A DNA stretch of 36,419 nucleotides from Deltaproteobacteria bacterium (lineage in GTDB: Bacteria; Desulfobacterota; Binatia; UTPRO1), in NCBI GenBank assembly GCA_005879405.1, contig VBKW01000202.1, positions 1 to 36,419 of the forward strand, read 5' to 3'. This document shows, one piece after another, positions 19,022-28,528 of this stretch. Within the stretch, counting starts at the first letter, position 1, and each line of letters starts with the position of its first letter. A model generated the notes under the pieces. It was not told where the DNA came from. It made no database searches and saw only the letters and a program-made list of their open reading frames with translations. Made by a program: the position numbers and the translations under genes.

Positions 19022-20454
19022 CGTTTCCCGCGATCGATTGGATCGCCGTCCTGCCGCTCCTCCTCGTGGCCTGCCTCGGCGTCGTCTGCCTCGGCGTCGG
19101 GCTGTTCGTCGACGACGACGAGGTCTTGGGGTGGGGCGCGCTCGTCGGCCTCGGCGTGACGTTCATCACGACCGCCGTCCTCATCGGGCAGCACGGGAGC
19201 GCTTTCAACGGTACGCTCGTTCTCGACGGCTATGCGCTCTTCTTCGATCTGCTCATCCTCGCCGTCGGCTGCGTCGTGGTGCTGATGTCGATGAGCTACG
19301 TCGAGGAGACCGGGATCGGCGCCGGCGAGTACTACGCGCTCCTGCTGTTCGCGCTCTCCGGCATGATCGTCATGGCGTCGGCGACCGATCTGATCCTCAT
19401 CTTCCTCGGCCTCGAGGTGATGTCGATCAGCGTCTACATTCTCGCCGGCGCGTGGCGCACGCAGATGCGCTCGAACGAGGCGGCGATGAAGTACTTCCTC
19501 CTCGGCGCCTTCGCGACTGGCTTTCTCCTCTACGGCATCGCGCTGATCTACGGCGCGACCGGCGCGACGCGCATCGACGTGATCGCGGACAAGCTCGGCG
19601 GCGTGATCGACCGCCACCTGCTCCTCGCCGGAGTTGCCATGCTGCTCGTCGCGTTCGGCTTCAAGGTCGCGGCGGTGCCGTTCCACATGTGGACGCCCGA
19701 CGTGTACGAGGGCGCGCCGACGTCCGTCACCGCGCTCATGGCGGTCGCGGTGAAGAGCGCCGGGTTCGCCGCGTTCACCCGCGTCTTCCTGCGCGGCTTC
19801 GGCGGCCTGCACGCCGACTGGTCGATGCTGCTCTGGGTGCTCGCGGTCGCGACGATGACCGTCGGCAACGTCCTCGCGCTCGCGCAGCACAACATCAAGC
19901 GCATGCTCGCGTACTCGAGCATCGCGCACGCCGGCTACATCCTGGTGGCGCTCACGGCTGGCGGCCCGACCGGGGGCGCTGCGGCGCTCTTCTATCTCCT
20001 CGCGTATGCCGGCATGAACCTCGGCGCGTTCGGTGTCGTCCTCGCCCTCGGGCGGCGCGGCGAGCCGCATGAGGAGATCGACGACTATGCCGGCCTCGGC
20101 TTCCGCTCGCCGCTGCTCGGCGCGGCGATGGCGATCTTCATGCTGTCGCTGACCGGCATCCCGCCGCTCGCCGGCTTCGCCGGCAAGATCTACGTCTTCA
20201 CCGCCGCCGTGCGCGAGGGTTACTACGCGCTCGCCGTGATCGGCGTGATCAATAGCGTCATCTCCGCCGGCTACTACGTTCGCGTGCTGGTGGTGATGTT
20301 CATGACCCCCGGCGCCGTCGACGTCGTACGCGCCAGTCGGCGACCCTACCTCTTCACCAGCATCGTCTTCTCCGCGGTCGTGACGGTGCTGATCGGCGTC
20401 TTCCCCGCGCCCTGGCTCGAGCTCGCGCGTCTGAGCTTCTTGTCGCAACCCTGA
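19018..20454 (+). CDS. nuoN: NADH-quinone oxidoreductase subunit N
   Basis: FHMWTPDVYEGAPTSVTALMAVAVKSAGFAAFTRVF; LAYSSIAHAGYILVAL; ATGA overlap with nuoM. Confidence 0.96.
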   Translation: MTFPAIDWIAVLPLLLVACLGVVCLGVGLFVDDDEVLGWGALVGLGVTFITTAVLIGQHGSAFNGTLVLDGYALFFDLLILAVGCVVVLMSMSYVEETGIGAGEYYALLLFALSGMIVMASATDLILIFLGLEVMSISVYILAGAWRTQMRSNEAAMKYFLLGAFATGFLLYGIALIYGATGATRIDVIADKLGGVIDRHLLLAGVAMLLVAFGFKVAAVPFHMWTPDVYEGAPTSVTALMAVAVKSAGFAAFTRVFLRGFGGLHADWSMLLWVLAVATMTVGNVLALAQHNIKRMLAYSSIAHAGYILVALTAGGPTGGAAALFYLLAYAGMNLGAFGVVLALGRRGEPHEEIDDYAGLGFRSPLLGAAMAIFMLSLTGIPPLAGFAGKIYVFTAAVREGYYALAVIGVINSVISAGYYVRVLVVMFMTPGAVDVVRASRRPYLFTSIVFSAVVTVLIGVFPAPWLELARLSFLSQP

Positions 20455-20509
20455 CCCGCCGCCGCTCGCACCGTTCGCCGTGCGCGCTCCGATCGTCTGG
20501 CCGGCGAGG

Positions 20510-20917
20510 CTACCAGATCACCGCCACCCGTTCCGCCGTCGCGATCCTGGCGTCGGGAGTGACCAGAGGTACGCCGAGGGCGACGGCGGTCCCGGCGATG
20601 AGACGATCGAACGGATCGCGCAGTGCAGGTAGCGATCGGGCCTCCGACACGTGGGCGCGCTCGAGTGGCAGGAGCAGCAACGGTTCCGCCTGGGCGACGA
20701 GATCACACCAGCGCTCGAATGCGATCGCCAACGAGATCCGCCCCCGCTCTTCGAGCTGACCGACTTCGAAGAGACAGATCGTCGGCACGACGAGGCGAAC
20801 GTGACCGCGGCGCGCCCGCTCGAAGAGGCGCCGCGCGGATCGTCCGAGGCCGCGCGCGCTGGCGGTGAGGTAGCCGAGCAGAGCAACGGTATCGAGGACG
20901 GCTGCGGTCTCACGCAC
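20510..20917 (-). CDS. vapC: PIN-domain ribonuclease toxin (VapC-like)
   Basis: AAVLDTVALLGYL; CLFEVGQL; LPALRDPFDRLIAGTAVALGVPLVTPDARI; 8-bp overlap with upstream antitoxin ORF. Confidence 0.88.
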   Translation of the reverse strand: MRETAAVLDTVALLGYLTASARGLGRSARRLFERARRGHVRLVVPTICLFEVGQLEERGRISLAIAFERWCDLVAQAEPLLLLPLERAHVSEARSLPALRDPFDRLIAGTAVALGVPLVTPDARIATAERVAVIW

Positions 20918-21224
20918 GGCGCGGCATGGTGCGACGGCGAAGCGCTGCCGCGCGACGATCGAGGCTGGCGCCGAACTCCGATCTCAGATCGCGGATGGCA
21001 TGCTGCAGCTCGTCGAGCGTACCGTTGAGTCGGACGGTGCCCCGCAGCTCCGCAAAAGGATCGTTCGCGCTCGACCGCCCGGCCGCAATGGCCGGCTCGG
21101 GAGCGATGCGGGCGATGGCGTGGCCGCGGCGCGTGAGGATCACCGGTTGCCCGGTCCGCCGCACCTCGTCAGCCAGACGACCCAGTTCCCGACGGGCGGC
21201 GACGATCGATACGGTTTTGCTCAT
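20910..21224 (-). CDS. Phd/YefM-family antitoxin
   Basis: MSKTVSIVAARRELGRLADEVRRTGQPVILTRRGHAIARIAPEP; immediately upstream of PIN toxin. Confidence 0.88.
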   Translation of the reverse strand: MSKTVSIVAARRELGRLADEVRRTGQPVILTRRGHAIARIAPEPAIAAGRSSANDPFAELRGTVRLNGTLDELQHAIRDLRSEFGASLDRRAAALRRRTMPRRA

Positions 21225-21247
21225 GTGTTCACCGAAAGTGTACACAT
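21223..21247. promoter_or_regulatory. Candidate TA autoregulatory operator
   Basis: Inverted repeat ATGTGTTCAC-cgaaa-GTGTACACAT (9/10 match), overlapping the antitoxin start codon. Confidence 0.6.
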
Positions 21248-21302
21248 ACTTGGTGTCGCGAGCAACCGTGCGACGCGCGGAGGGGCGCAAGAGCGCGCTC
21301 GA

Positions 21303-22262
21303 TCAACCCCGGATCGGCGTCACTCTGCCCGCGCCGCGCTCTCCCGTGGGCCGCTGCGGATCGAGCGCGGCGAGCAACGCGACGAGCGCGCGGTTGAGCG
21401 GCGTCGGCACGCCGATCGCGTCGCCGGCGCGCACGACGGCGCCGTTGATCGCGTCGTACTCGAGACGGCGGCCGCGCTCGACGTCCTGCAGCATCGACGT
21501 GCGCAGGGTCCCGAGGTGCTCGGCGGCGTACGCGATCACCGGATCGACGCGCGCCGGGTCGAGGAGAATGCCCTGCGCGCGTGCCACCGCGATCACCTCC
21601 AGCATGACGTCGCGGAGAAGCTGCGCCGTCTGCGGCAGGCGCGCCGCCTGGCCGCTCGTCGCGCGGGTGAGCGCGGTGACCGCGTTGAACGCGGCGTTCC
21701 ACGAGAGCTTGTCCCACAGCATGAGCAGGATGTGCGCCGACGGCCGATGACGGATGCCCGCGCCGCCGAAGAGCTCGACGAGCACACGGGTGCGCGTACT
21801 CTCGTGGCCATTCATCTCGCCGAAGAAGATCGTGCCCTGCGCGACGTGGCGTACGACGCCGGGCGCGGTGAGCTCGGCGCCGATCTGCGTCATCGCGCCG
21901 AGGAGCGGCGGCAGGCCGAGCGCCGCCGCGAGCACACCCTCGTTCTCGATGCCGTTTTGCAGCGAGAGGACGATCGTCTCGCGCGTGACGACCGGCGCGA
22001 TGACGGCGGCCGTCGCGCTGGTGTCGTAGGACTTCACGGTCACGAGGACGAGGTCCACGGGCGCCGCGTCCGCGAGCGTGTCGGTCGCGGTGACGTGCGG
22101 CAGCCGCATGTCACCGTCGACGCTCTCGACCGTGAGACCGCGCTCGCGGAGCGCTGCGAGGTTGCGGCCGCGGGCGAGAAACACGACGTCGCGCCCGGCG
22201 CGCGCTAGGAGCGCGCCGAAGTAGCCGCCGACGCCGCCCGTCCCGGCGATCAGGATGCGCAT
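21303..22262 (-). CDS. panE: 2-dehydropantoate 2-reductase family (PanE/ApbA)
   Basis: MRILIAGTGGVGGYFGALLARAGRDVVFLARG; LVLVTVKSYDT; LSLQNGIENE; LWDKLSWNAAFNAVTALTRAT. Confidence 0.92.
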   Translation of the reverse strand: MRILIAGTGGVGGYFGALLARAGRDVVFLARGRNLAALRERGLTVESVDGDMRLPHVTATDTLADAAPVDLVLVTVKSYDTSATAAVIAPVVTRETIVLSLQNGIENEGVLAAALGLPPLLGAMTQIGAELTAPGVVRHVAQGTIFFGEMNGHESTRTRVLVELFGGAGIRHRPSAHILLMLWDKLSWNAAFNAVTALTRATSGQAARLPQTAQLLRDVMLEVIAVARAQGILLDPARVDPVIAYAAEHLGTLRTSMLQDVERGRRLEYDAINGAVVRAGDAIGVPTPLNRALVALLAALDPQRPTGERGAGRVTPIRG

Positions 22263-22335
22263 CGTGTCGGCGCGTCGTCGCCGCGGAGCGTGGACGCTCG
22301 GTGCGCATCCGCGGCTGGCTCGTCGAGCCGTGCCG

Positions 22336-22905
22336 TCACTCGAACTTCACCGCCGGCACTTGCTGCGCGGCTTCCGGTGCCTCGAAATACTTCTGCGGCG
22401 TGAAGCCCGTGGCGCGCGCGGTCAGCATCGTCGGGAAGCTGCGCACCAGCGTGTTGTACTCGCGGACGGCGTCGTTGTACCGGCGGCGCTCGGTCGCGAT
22501 GCGGTTCTCCGTGCCGGCGAGCTCGTCGGAGAGACGGCCGAACTGCTGGTCGGCCTTGAGGTCCGGATAGCGCTCGGAGAGCGCGAGCAGGCGCGACAGC
22601 GCCGACGACATGTCGCTCGCGGCGTCGATCTGGGCGTCGCGCGAGCCGCCGGCCGCGAGCATTCTGGCGCGCGCGTTCGCGACCGCCTCGAAAATCTCGC
22701 GCTCGTGCTTGGCGTAGCCTTTCGTCACCTCGACGAGGTTCGGGACGAGGTCGTTGCGCCGCTGCAGCTGTACCTCGACCTGCGCCCACGCGCCGTCGAT
22801 CGCCTCGCGCAAGCTGACGAGACGGTTGTAGCCGCAGCCCGTGAGCGCCGTCGCCAGCAGCGCGACGCCGACCGTGATCGATCGCCTCATGTGCGCCATT
22901 CGCAT
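22336..22905 (-). CDS. LemA family protein (lipobox-like LTGC)
   Basis: ALTGCGYNRLVSLREAIDGAWAQVEVQLQRRNDLVPNLVEVTKGYAKHEREIFEAVANARARML; strong SD aaggagg. Confidence 0.93.
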   Translation of the reverse strand: MRMAHMRRSITVGVALLATALTGCGYNRLVSLREAIDGAWAQVEVQLQRRNDLVPNLVEVTKGYAKHEREIFEAVANARARMLAAGGSRDAQIDAASDMSSALSRLLALSERYPDLKADQQFGRLSDELAGTENRIATERRRYNDAVREYNTLVRSFPTMLTARATGFTPQKYFEAPEAAQQVPAVKFE

Positions 22906-22928
22906 GATGTCCTCCTTCCGAAGCCTGA

Positions 22929-23747
22929 TCACCAGCTTCCGCCGGCGCCGCCACCCCCGAAGCTGCCGCCGCCGAAACCCCCGAATCCGCCGCCCGGTCC
23001 GCCGAAGCCGCCGCCGCCGAAGCCGCCGCCCCACATCGGCGGCCCCCACATCATGCCGCGCCGCCGCCCGCCCGCAGCCGCCGACATCATCGGCAGCACC
23101 ACGAAGAAGAGGATGAGCAAGAGCAGCAGCAGGCCGGGACTGATGGCGATGCCGCCGGGCTCGCGTCGACGCTCGGGGACGGACGGCGCGCCCGAGAGCG
23201 TGACGCCGTACTCGCGGGCGATGATCGCCGCCATGCGCTCGACACCGGCACGGATGCCGCCGGAAAGGTCGCCGGCGCGAAAGCGCGGCACGATGTTGCG
23301 GTCGCGGATCTCGCCGACGAGCCCGTCGGGAAGCGCGCCCTCGATGCCGTAGCCGGTCAGGATGAAGAGGTCGCGGTCGGCGACCGAGACGAGAAAGACG
23401 ACGCCGTTGTCCTTGCCCGCGGCGCCCGGCTTCCATGCTTCGGCGAGCCGCATCGCGTAGTCGAACGCGGTGTCGGGCTTGGTCGTCGGGACGGTGACGA
23501 CCGCGATCTCGGCGCCGGTCTTGCGCTTCAGCTCGTCGATCCGCGCGGTGAGCGCCGCCGCGGTTGCCGCGTCGATCACGTGCGCGTAGTCGGACACGTA
23601 CCCGAGCGGGGTCGGCGCGGGCGCCGGCGCCGCGTGCGCCGCCGACGCCGCGGCGATCACCGCTGCCGTAGCGACCAACGCTGCCGCGACGAGCGCGAGA
23701 ACGACCGACGCATCGACGCGCTCCGCCGTCGCGATCGCACGCCTCAT
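22929..23747 (-). CDS. TPM-domain (YgcG-type) membrane protein with Gly-rich C-terminus
   Basis: GYVSDYAHVIDAATAAALTARIDELKRKTGAEIAVVTVPTT; KDNGVVFLVSVADRDLFILTGYGIEGALPDG; TM; GGGFGGGGFGGPGGGFGG tail. Confidence 0.92.
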   Translation of the reverse strand: MRRAIATAERVDASVVLALVAAALVATAAVIAAASAAHAAPAPAPTPLGYVSDYAHVIDAATAAALTARIDELKRKTGAEIAVVTVPTTKPDTAFDYAMRLAEAWKPGAAGKDNGVVFLVSVADRDLFILTGYGIEGALPDGLVGEIRDRNIVPRFRAGDLSGGIRAGVERMAAIIAREYGVTLSGAPSVPERRREPGGIAISPGLLLLLLILFFVVLPMMSAAAGGRRRGMMWGPPMWGGGFGGGGFGGPGGGFGGFGGGSFGGGGAGGSW

Positions 23748-24493
23748 GCCTGCCGCGTCGCCGCCGGCGAGACCGCCGTCGGCGGCGACGCGTCGCGGTC
23801 CGTGATCATCGCCAGGGTCTCGATCTCCGTGAGGTAGGCGCCGAATCGTTCCGTGCCCGCGCCCGTCACGTCGGGCTCGCCCAGCGCCGCAAGGACGGGG
23901 AGCGCGCACGCGTACTCACGCTCGAACGCGTGCACGATCTCCGTGCCGTGAACCGTCCACGGCTGGTTGCGGAGGTAGAGCAGCCCGCGCATCACGTGCA
24001 GGAACGTCTTCCTGGAGTCGAGCATCAGTTCGTGCAGATCGCGCGCGGAGCCGGCGAGCTCGAGATAGAGGGCGCGCAGCCGGAACAGCTTGCCCTTTGC
24101 CTCGCGCTCGCACTCCATACGTACGGCCTCTGCCGAGACCGCGAGCCCGTCGAACAGCTCGGCGCCGGCGAGCGTGCGATGGCGGGCGCGAATGTCGAGG
24201 AGCTCGAGTGGGTAGACGTCGCGCGCGCCCTCAAGCTCGGCGCGTGAGAGCACGAGCGGCGCCGCGACGCGACGTCGGCGCCACCGCGCCCACCACTGCG
24301 CGATGCGCTGCAGGTCGACGAACTGCAGCGGGTCGAGGACGACGGCGAAGTTCACGTCCGAGCGCTCGGGACGAAACCCTGCGCCCGCTGCGCTGCCGTA
24401 GAGGACGAGCGACTTCAGCGCCTCGCCGGCGAGCGCAACCAGCTCGCCCGACGCCTGCGGCACGATCTCGCGCGGGTCGCCTCCCCATCGCAT
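23744..24493 (-). CDS. Nucleotidyltransferase-fold protein with DxN in place of DxD
   Basis: LVLYGSAAGAGFRPERSDVNFAVVL (GS...SDVN); ATGA overlap with TPM gene. Confidence 0.75.
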   Translation of the reverse strand: MRWGGDPREIVPQASGELVALAGEALKSLVLYGSAAGAGFRPERSDVNFAVVLDPLQFVDLQRIAQWWARWRRRRVAAPLVLSRAELEGARDVYPLELLDIRARHRTLAGAELFDGLAVSAEAVRMECEREAKGKLFRLRALYLELAGSARDLHELMLDSRKTFLHVMRGLLYLRNQPWTVHGTEIVHAFEREYACALPVLAALGEPDVTGAGTERFGAYLTEIETLAMITDRDASPPTAVSPAATRQA

Positions 24494-24596
24494 GGCGCGC
24501 GGATGATAAGGACGCGTTCGGGGGCGCGCAAACGTCGCCGCGCCGTCGCGGCGCGGTGGCCGCTTGCCGCCCGAGCTGCTAAGGGTCGCGCCTGCC

Positions 24597-25679
24597 GTGC
24601 TGACGCCGACGCGCAACCTCGCCGCGACGCTCGCCGCGATCGCGCCGCTCGACGAGCGGCGTCGCGCCGCCGCGTGGGCGCGCCTCGACGCGCTGACGAA
24701 GCCGCGGCGGAGCCTGGGACGCCTCGAGGAGCTCGCGGCGACGGCTGCGACCGTCCTCGGTGAGCGCCGCGGCGCCACGAGCGCGCTCGTGTTCGCCGCC
24801 GACCACGGCGTCGCCGCCGAAGGCGTGAGCGCGTATCCGCAGGCGGTGACGGCGCAGATGGTCGCGAACTTCGCGGCCGGCGGTGCCGCCGTCAACGTGA
24901 TCGCGCGCCAGCACGGCATCGAGGTCGTCGTCGTCGACGTGGGCGTCGCGTCGACCGCGCCGCCGCCGGCAGGTGTCGTCGCGGCGCGGGTCGCGCCCGG
25001 CACGTGCAACATGCTGCGCGAGCCGGCGATGACCGCCGACGAGGCGCGGCGCGCGCTCGAGGTCGGCATCGCGATCGCCGAGCGCGAGGCGGGGCGCGGC
25101 GTGACGATGATCGCGCTCGGCGAGATGGGCATCGCCAACACGACCGCGGCGGCGGCGGTCACCGCGGCATTGCTGCGCGCGCCGGTCGCCACCGTCGTCG
25201 GTCCGGGAACGGGTCTCGACCCCGCCGGCGTGGCGCGGAAGCAGGAAGTGATCGCCGCGGCGCTCGCGCGCCATACGCCCGATCCGTCGCGTCCGCTCGA
25301 CGTGCTCGCCGCCGTCGGCGGCCTCGAGATCGCCGCGATCGCCGGCGCGTGCCTCGGTGCGGCGGCCGCGCGCTGCCTCGTCGTCGTCGACGGCTTCATC
25401 GCCAGCGCCGGCGCGCTCGTCGCGCTCCGGCTCGCTCCGGCGGCGCGTCCGTACTGCGTCTTCGCGCACCGCTCCCCCGAGCCGGGTCACGCGGCGATCC
25501 TCGCCGCGCTCGACGCGTCGCCGCTCCTCGATCTCGAGATGCGGCTCGGCGAGGGGACCGGCGCGTGTCTCGGGATCGCGCTCGCGGAGACGAGTCTCCG
25601 CCTCTTCGACGAGATGGCGACCTTCGAGTCGGCGGGAGTGGCGCGACGGCGCGACCTCGAGCCCGACGGCGGCGACTGA
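24597..25679 (+). CDS. cobT: Nicotinate-nucleotide--dimethylbenzimidazole phosphoribosyltransferase (possible start 24564)
   Basis: LDALTKPRRSLGRLEELA; VFAADHGVAAEGVSAYPQAVTAQMVANFAAGGAAVNVIARQ; GEMGIANTTAAAAV; GPGTGLDPAGVARK; LGEGTGACLGI. Confidence 0.95.
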   Translation: MLTPTRNLAATLAAIAPLDERRRAAAWARLDALTKPRRSLGRLEELAATAATVLGERRGATSALVFAADHGVAAEGVSAYPQAVTAQMVANFAAGGAAVNVIARQHGIEVVVVDVGVASTAPPPAGVVAARVAPGTCNMLREPAMTADEARRALEVGIAIAEREAGRGVTMIALGEMGIANTTAAAAVTAALLRAPVATVVGPGTGLDPAGVARKQEVIAAALARHTPDPSRPLDVLAAVGGLEIAAIAGACLGAAAARCLVVVDGFIASAGALVALRLAPAARPYCVFAHRSPEPGHAAILAALDASPLLDLEMRLGEGTGACLGIALAETSLRLFDEMATFESAGVARRRDLEPDGGD

Positions 25680-25689
25680 GCGTCGCGCC

Positions 25690-26547
25690 ATGGCCGACGA
25701 GGACGCCGGTCGGCGCGACGCTGCGGTGCCGAGCGCGGCCGCCAGTGCGGACGGCGCCGCCGCGGCGGACGCCGAAGCCGCCGCCGCAGCGCGCCGGCGG
25801 GCGCTGAACGCGCCGGCGGCGCTCCTCGCACAGCTCGCGACCGCGGTGCGCTTTCTCACCGTCGTCCCCGTTCCGGGCTCGACGGTCGAGGTCGGCACGA
25901 GCGCGCTCTTCTTCCCGCTCGTCGGCTTCGCACTCGGCGCCGTGCTCGTCGCGCTCGACCGGGTGACGGCGCCCGTCGTGCCGCTGGCGATCCGCGACGT
26001 GCTGCTCGTCGGTGTTCTGGTCGTCATCACCGGCGGCCTGCATCTCGACGGCCTCGCGGACGCCGCCGACGGGCTCTTCACCGGCCACCGCGAGCGCGCG
26101 CTCACGATCATGCGCGAAGGCGCCGTCGGTCCGTTCGGCGTCGCCGCGGTCGTGCTCGTCGTCGCCCTGAAGCTCCGCAGCCTCGACGCGCTGCCGCCGG
26201 AGACACGTACGGCGGCGCTGCTCTATGCGCCGCTGCTGGCGCGCTGGGCGATGGTCGTCCTCGGCTTCGGATCGCAGCCAGCGCAGCCCGACGGCCTCGG
26301 CCACGCCATGGTGCGCTCACTCACGTTCCGCGAGTTCGCGATCGCGACGGTCTTCGCGCTCTGGATCGTGCTCGCCCAGACCGGCGCCCGCGGCTTGCTC
26401 GCGATTCTCCTCGTCGCCGCGACGACCATCGGCTGCCGCATCCTCGCGCACGCGCGCCTCGGCGGCGTGACCGGCGACGTGCTCGGCGCGATCGGCGAGG
26501 TCGTCGAGGCGCTCGTCTTCGCGGTGTTCGCGCTCGGGGCGCACTGA
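25690..26547 (+). CDS. cobS: Adenosylcobinamide-GDP ribazoletransferase, with Ala-rich N-terminal extension
   Basis: AVRFLTVVPVPG; GGLHLDGLADAADGLFTGHRERALTIMREGAVGPFGVAAV. Confidence 0.94.
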   Translation: MADEDAGRRDAAVPSAAASADGAAAADAEAAAAARRRALNAPAALLAQLATAVRFLTVVPVPGSTVEVGTSALFFPLVGFALGAVLVALDRVTAPVVPLAIRDVLLVGVLVVITGGLHLDGLADAADGLFTGHRERALTIMREGAVGPFGVAAVVLVVALKLRSLDALPPETRTAALLYAPLLARWAMVVLGFGSQPAQPDGLGHAMVRSLTFREFAIATVFALWIVLAQTGARGLLAILLVAATTIGCRILAHARLGGVTGDVLGAIGEVVEALVFAVFALGAH

Positions 26548-26949
26548 GCACGGCGTAGGACAACCGACGGCGCCCGCCACCCGCGTCGTCGGACGTTCGA
26601 CGACACCTTCGCGCGGCCGCGCGCGAGCGTCGGCGACGCCGACGCCGCGGTCGACCATACGTCGGCCGCGGTCGCGAGCGCGCCGGCGGTCGCGAGCGTG
26701 CGCCTGAATCGGCGGCGGTCGACGCGGCGGAGCGCGAGGAAGGGGTGCGCGGGGACGTAGAATTTGCAAAGCGTGCCTCCCCGCCCGCTCGTACGCAGAG
26801 GTCCGCATGCGCCCGCGACGTTGGCGCGGGCGCGGCCGCCGAGCGCGCGTGCCGGCCCCGCGCACCCCTTCCTCGCGCTCCGCCGCGCGTCGGCGTCCGT
26901 TCAGGCGCACATCGCAAGGCGGATCGCGCCGCCGCAAGAGATGAGGTAG

Positions 26950-28464
26950 ATGCCTGCGCCGATGGCGACCAAACGCACGCACGTGATGGCGATCGATCAA
27001 GGTACGACGGGGTCGACGGTGCTGGTGTTCGATCGGCGCGGCCGCATCGTCGGGCGCGGCTACTCGGAGTTTCGGCAGCACTACCCGCGGCCGGGCTGGG
27101 TGGAGCACGACGCGGAGGAGATCTGGCGCGTCACGTTGCGCGTCGCGCGTAAGGCACTGCGCCGCGCCGGCATCGGCGGTGCGGCCGTCGCCGCGCTCGG
27201 CATCACGAATCAGCGCGAGACGACGATCGTGTGGGATCGGCGCACCGGTGCGCCGATCGGGCGTGCGATCGTGTGGCAGGATCGGCGCACCGCCGACCGC
27301 TGCGCCGCGCTCAAGGCGGGTGGCCACGAAGACGTCGTTCGCGCCAAGACCGGTCTCGTCCTCGACCCGTACTTCTCCGGCACGAAAGTCGCGTGGATCC
27401 TCGACAACGTGCGCAACGCACGCGGCCGCGCCGAGCACGGCGACCTCGCGTTCGGCACCGTCGACGCGTGGCTCATCTGGAAGCTGACCGGCGGGCGCGT
27501 GCACGCGACCGACCCGACGAACGCCTCGCGCACGCTCCTCTACGACATCCACAATCGCGCGTGGGACCCGGATTTGCTGGGGCTCCTCGGTGTCCCCGCG
27601 GAGATGCTCCCCGAGGTGCGGCCATCGAGCGGCGTCATCGCCGAGACCGAGCCGGCGCTCTTCGGGGCGCCGATTCCGATCGCCGGCGTCGCCGGTGATC
27701 AGCAAGCGGCCCTCTTCGGGCAGGCATGCTTCGAGCCCGGCACCGTGAAGAACACCTACGGCACCGGTTGCTTCGTGCTCATGCAGACCGGTGCGTCGGC
27801 GGTCGCGAGCACGCGCGGCCTCCTCACGACGGTCGCGTGCGGCGGCGACGGGCAGCCGAGCTACGCGCTCGAGGGCGCGATCTTCGTCGCTGGCGCGGCG
27901 ATCCAGTGGCTGCGCGACGGGCTCGCGATCCTGCGCACCGCCGCCGAGAGTGAGCCTCTCGCGCGCAGCGTCGACTCGACGCTCGGCGTGTATGTGGTGC
28001 CGGCGTTCGTCGGCCTGGGGGCGCCGTATTGGGACCCCGAGGCGCGCGGCGCGGTCCTCGGCCTGACGCGCGGGGTGACGCGCGCACACGTCGTACGCGC
28101 CGCGCTCGAGTCGCTGGCGTACCAAACCCGTGACGTCGTCGACACGATGGCGGAAGAAGCGGGTCGTCCGATCCGCGTCCTCCGCGTCGACGGCGGTGCC
28201 GCCGCCAACGACTTCCTGATGCAGTTCCAGGCCGACGTCCTCGCGACCACGGTCGACCGCCCGAAGGTCGTCGAGACGACGGCGCTCGGAGCGGCGATGC
28301 TCGCCGGCCTCGGCGCCGGTCTCTGGACGATGGCGGAGTTGGAGCGCGTCCGTGCCGTCGACCGCGTGTTCAAGCCGAAGATGGTGCCCGAACGGCGTGA
28401 CGCGCTCTACGACGGGTGGAAGGCGGCGGTCGCCCGCGTTCGCACCGGCGGGGTCGAGACCTGA
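26950..28464 (+). CDS. glpK: Glycerol kinase
   Basis: [65 protein letters not shown]. Confidence 0.97.
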   Translation: MPAPMATKRTHVMAIDQGTTGSTVLVFDRRGRIVGRGYSEFRQHYPRPGWVEHDAEEIWRVTLRVARKALRRAGIGGAAVAALGITNQRETTIVWDRRTGAPIGRAIVWQDRRTADRCAALKAGGHEDVVRAKTGLVLDPYFSGTKVAWILDNVRNARGRAEHGDLAFGTVDAWLIWKLTGGRVHATDPTNASRTLLYDIHNRAWDPDLLGLLGVPAEMLPEVRPSSGVIAETEPALFGAPIPIAGVAGDQQAALFGQACFEPGTVKNTYGTGCFVLMQTGASAVASTRGLLTTVACGGDGQPSYALEGAIFVAGAAIQWLRDGLAILRTAAESEPLARSVDSTLGVYVVPAFVGLGAPYWDPEARGAVLGLTRGVTRAHVVRAALESLAYQTRDVVDTMAEEAGRPIRVLRVDGGAAANDFLMQFQADVLATTVDRPKVVETTALGAAMLAGLGAGLWTMAELERVRAVDRVFKPKMVPERRDALYDGWKAAVARVRTGGVET

Positions 28465-28528
28465 TTTGCGAGCGGGCCTGCTTCAGCCGAGCCGCGCCTC
28501 CTCGTAGCTCCCCGCAGGGCCGCCTGCT

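Noticed and set aside
18769-20448. 559-aa minus-strand ORF opposite nuoN
   Set aside because: Shadow ORF of nuoN with the same compositional signature
22940-23060. Direct repeats as a CRISPR array
   Set aside because: The repeats are Gly codons of the TPM tail, not repeat-spacer units
24579-26111. 510-aa minus-strand ORF opposite cobT/cobS
   Set aside because: Shadow ORF; both plus-strand genes have strong family motifs
26548-26949. Possible extra gene between cobS and glpK
   Set aside because: Short R/A-rich ORFs only in several frames; no SD or domain; treated as intergenic/leader
26317-28125. 602-aa minus-strand ORF opposite glpK
   Set aside because: Antisense to a clear glycerol kinase; low-complexity R/A/D/E-rich translation
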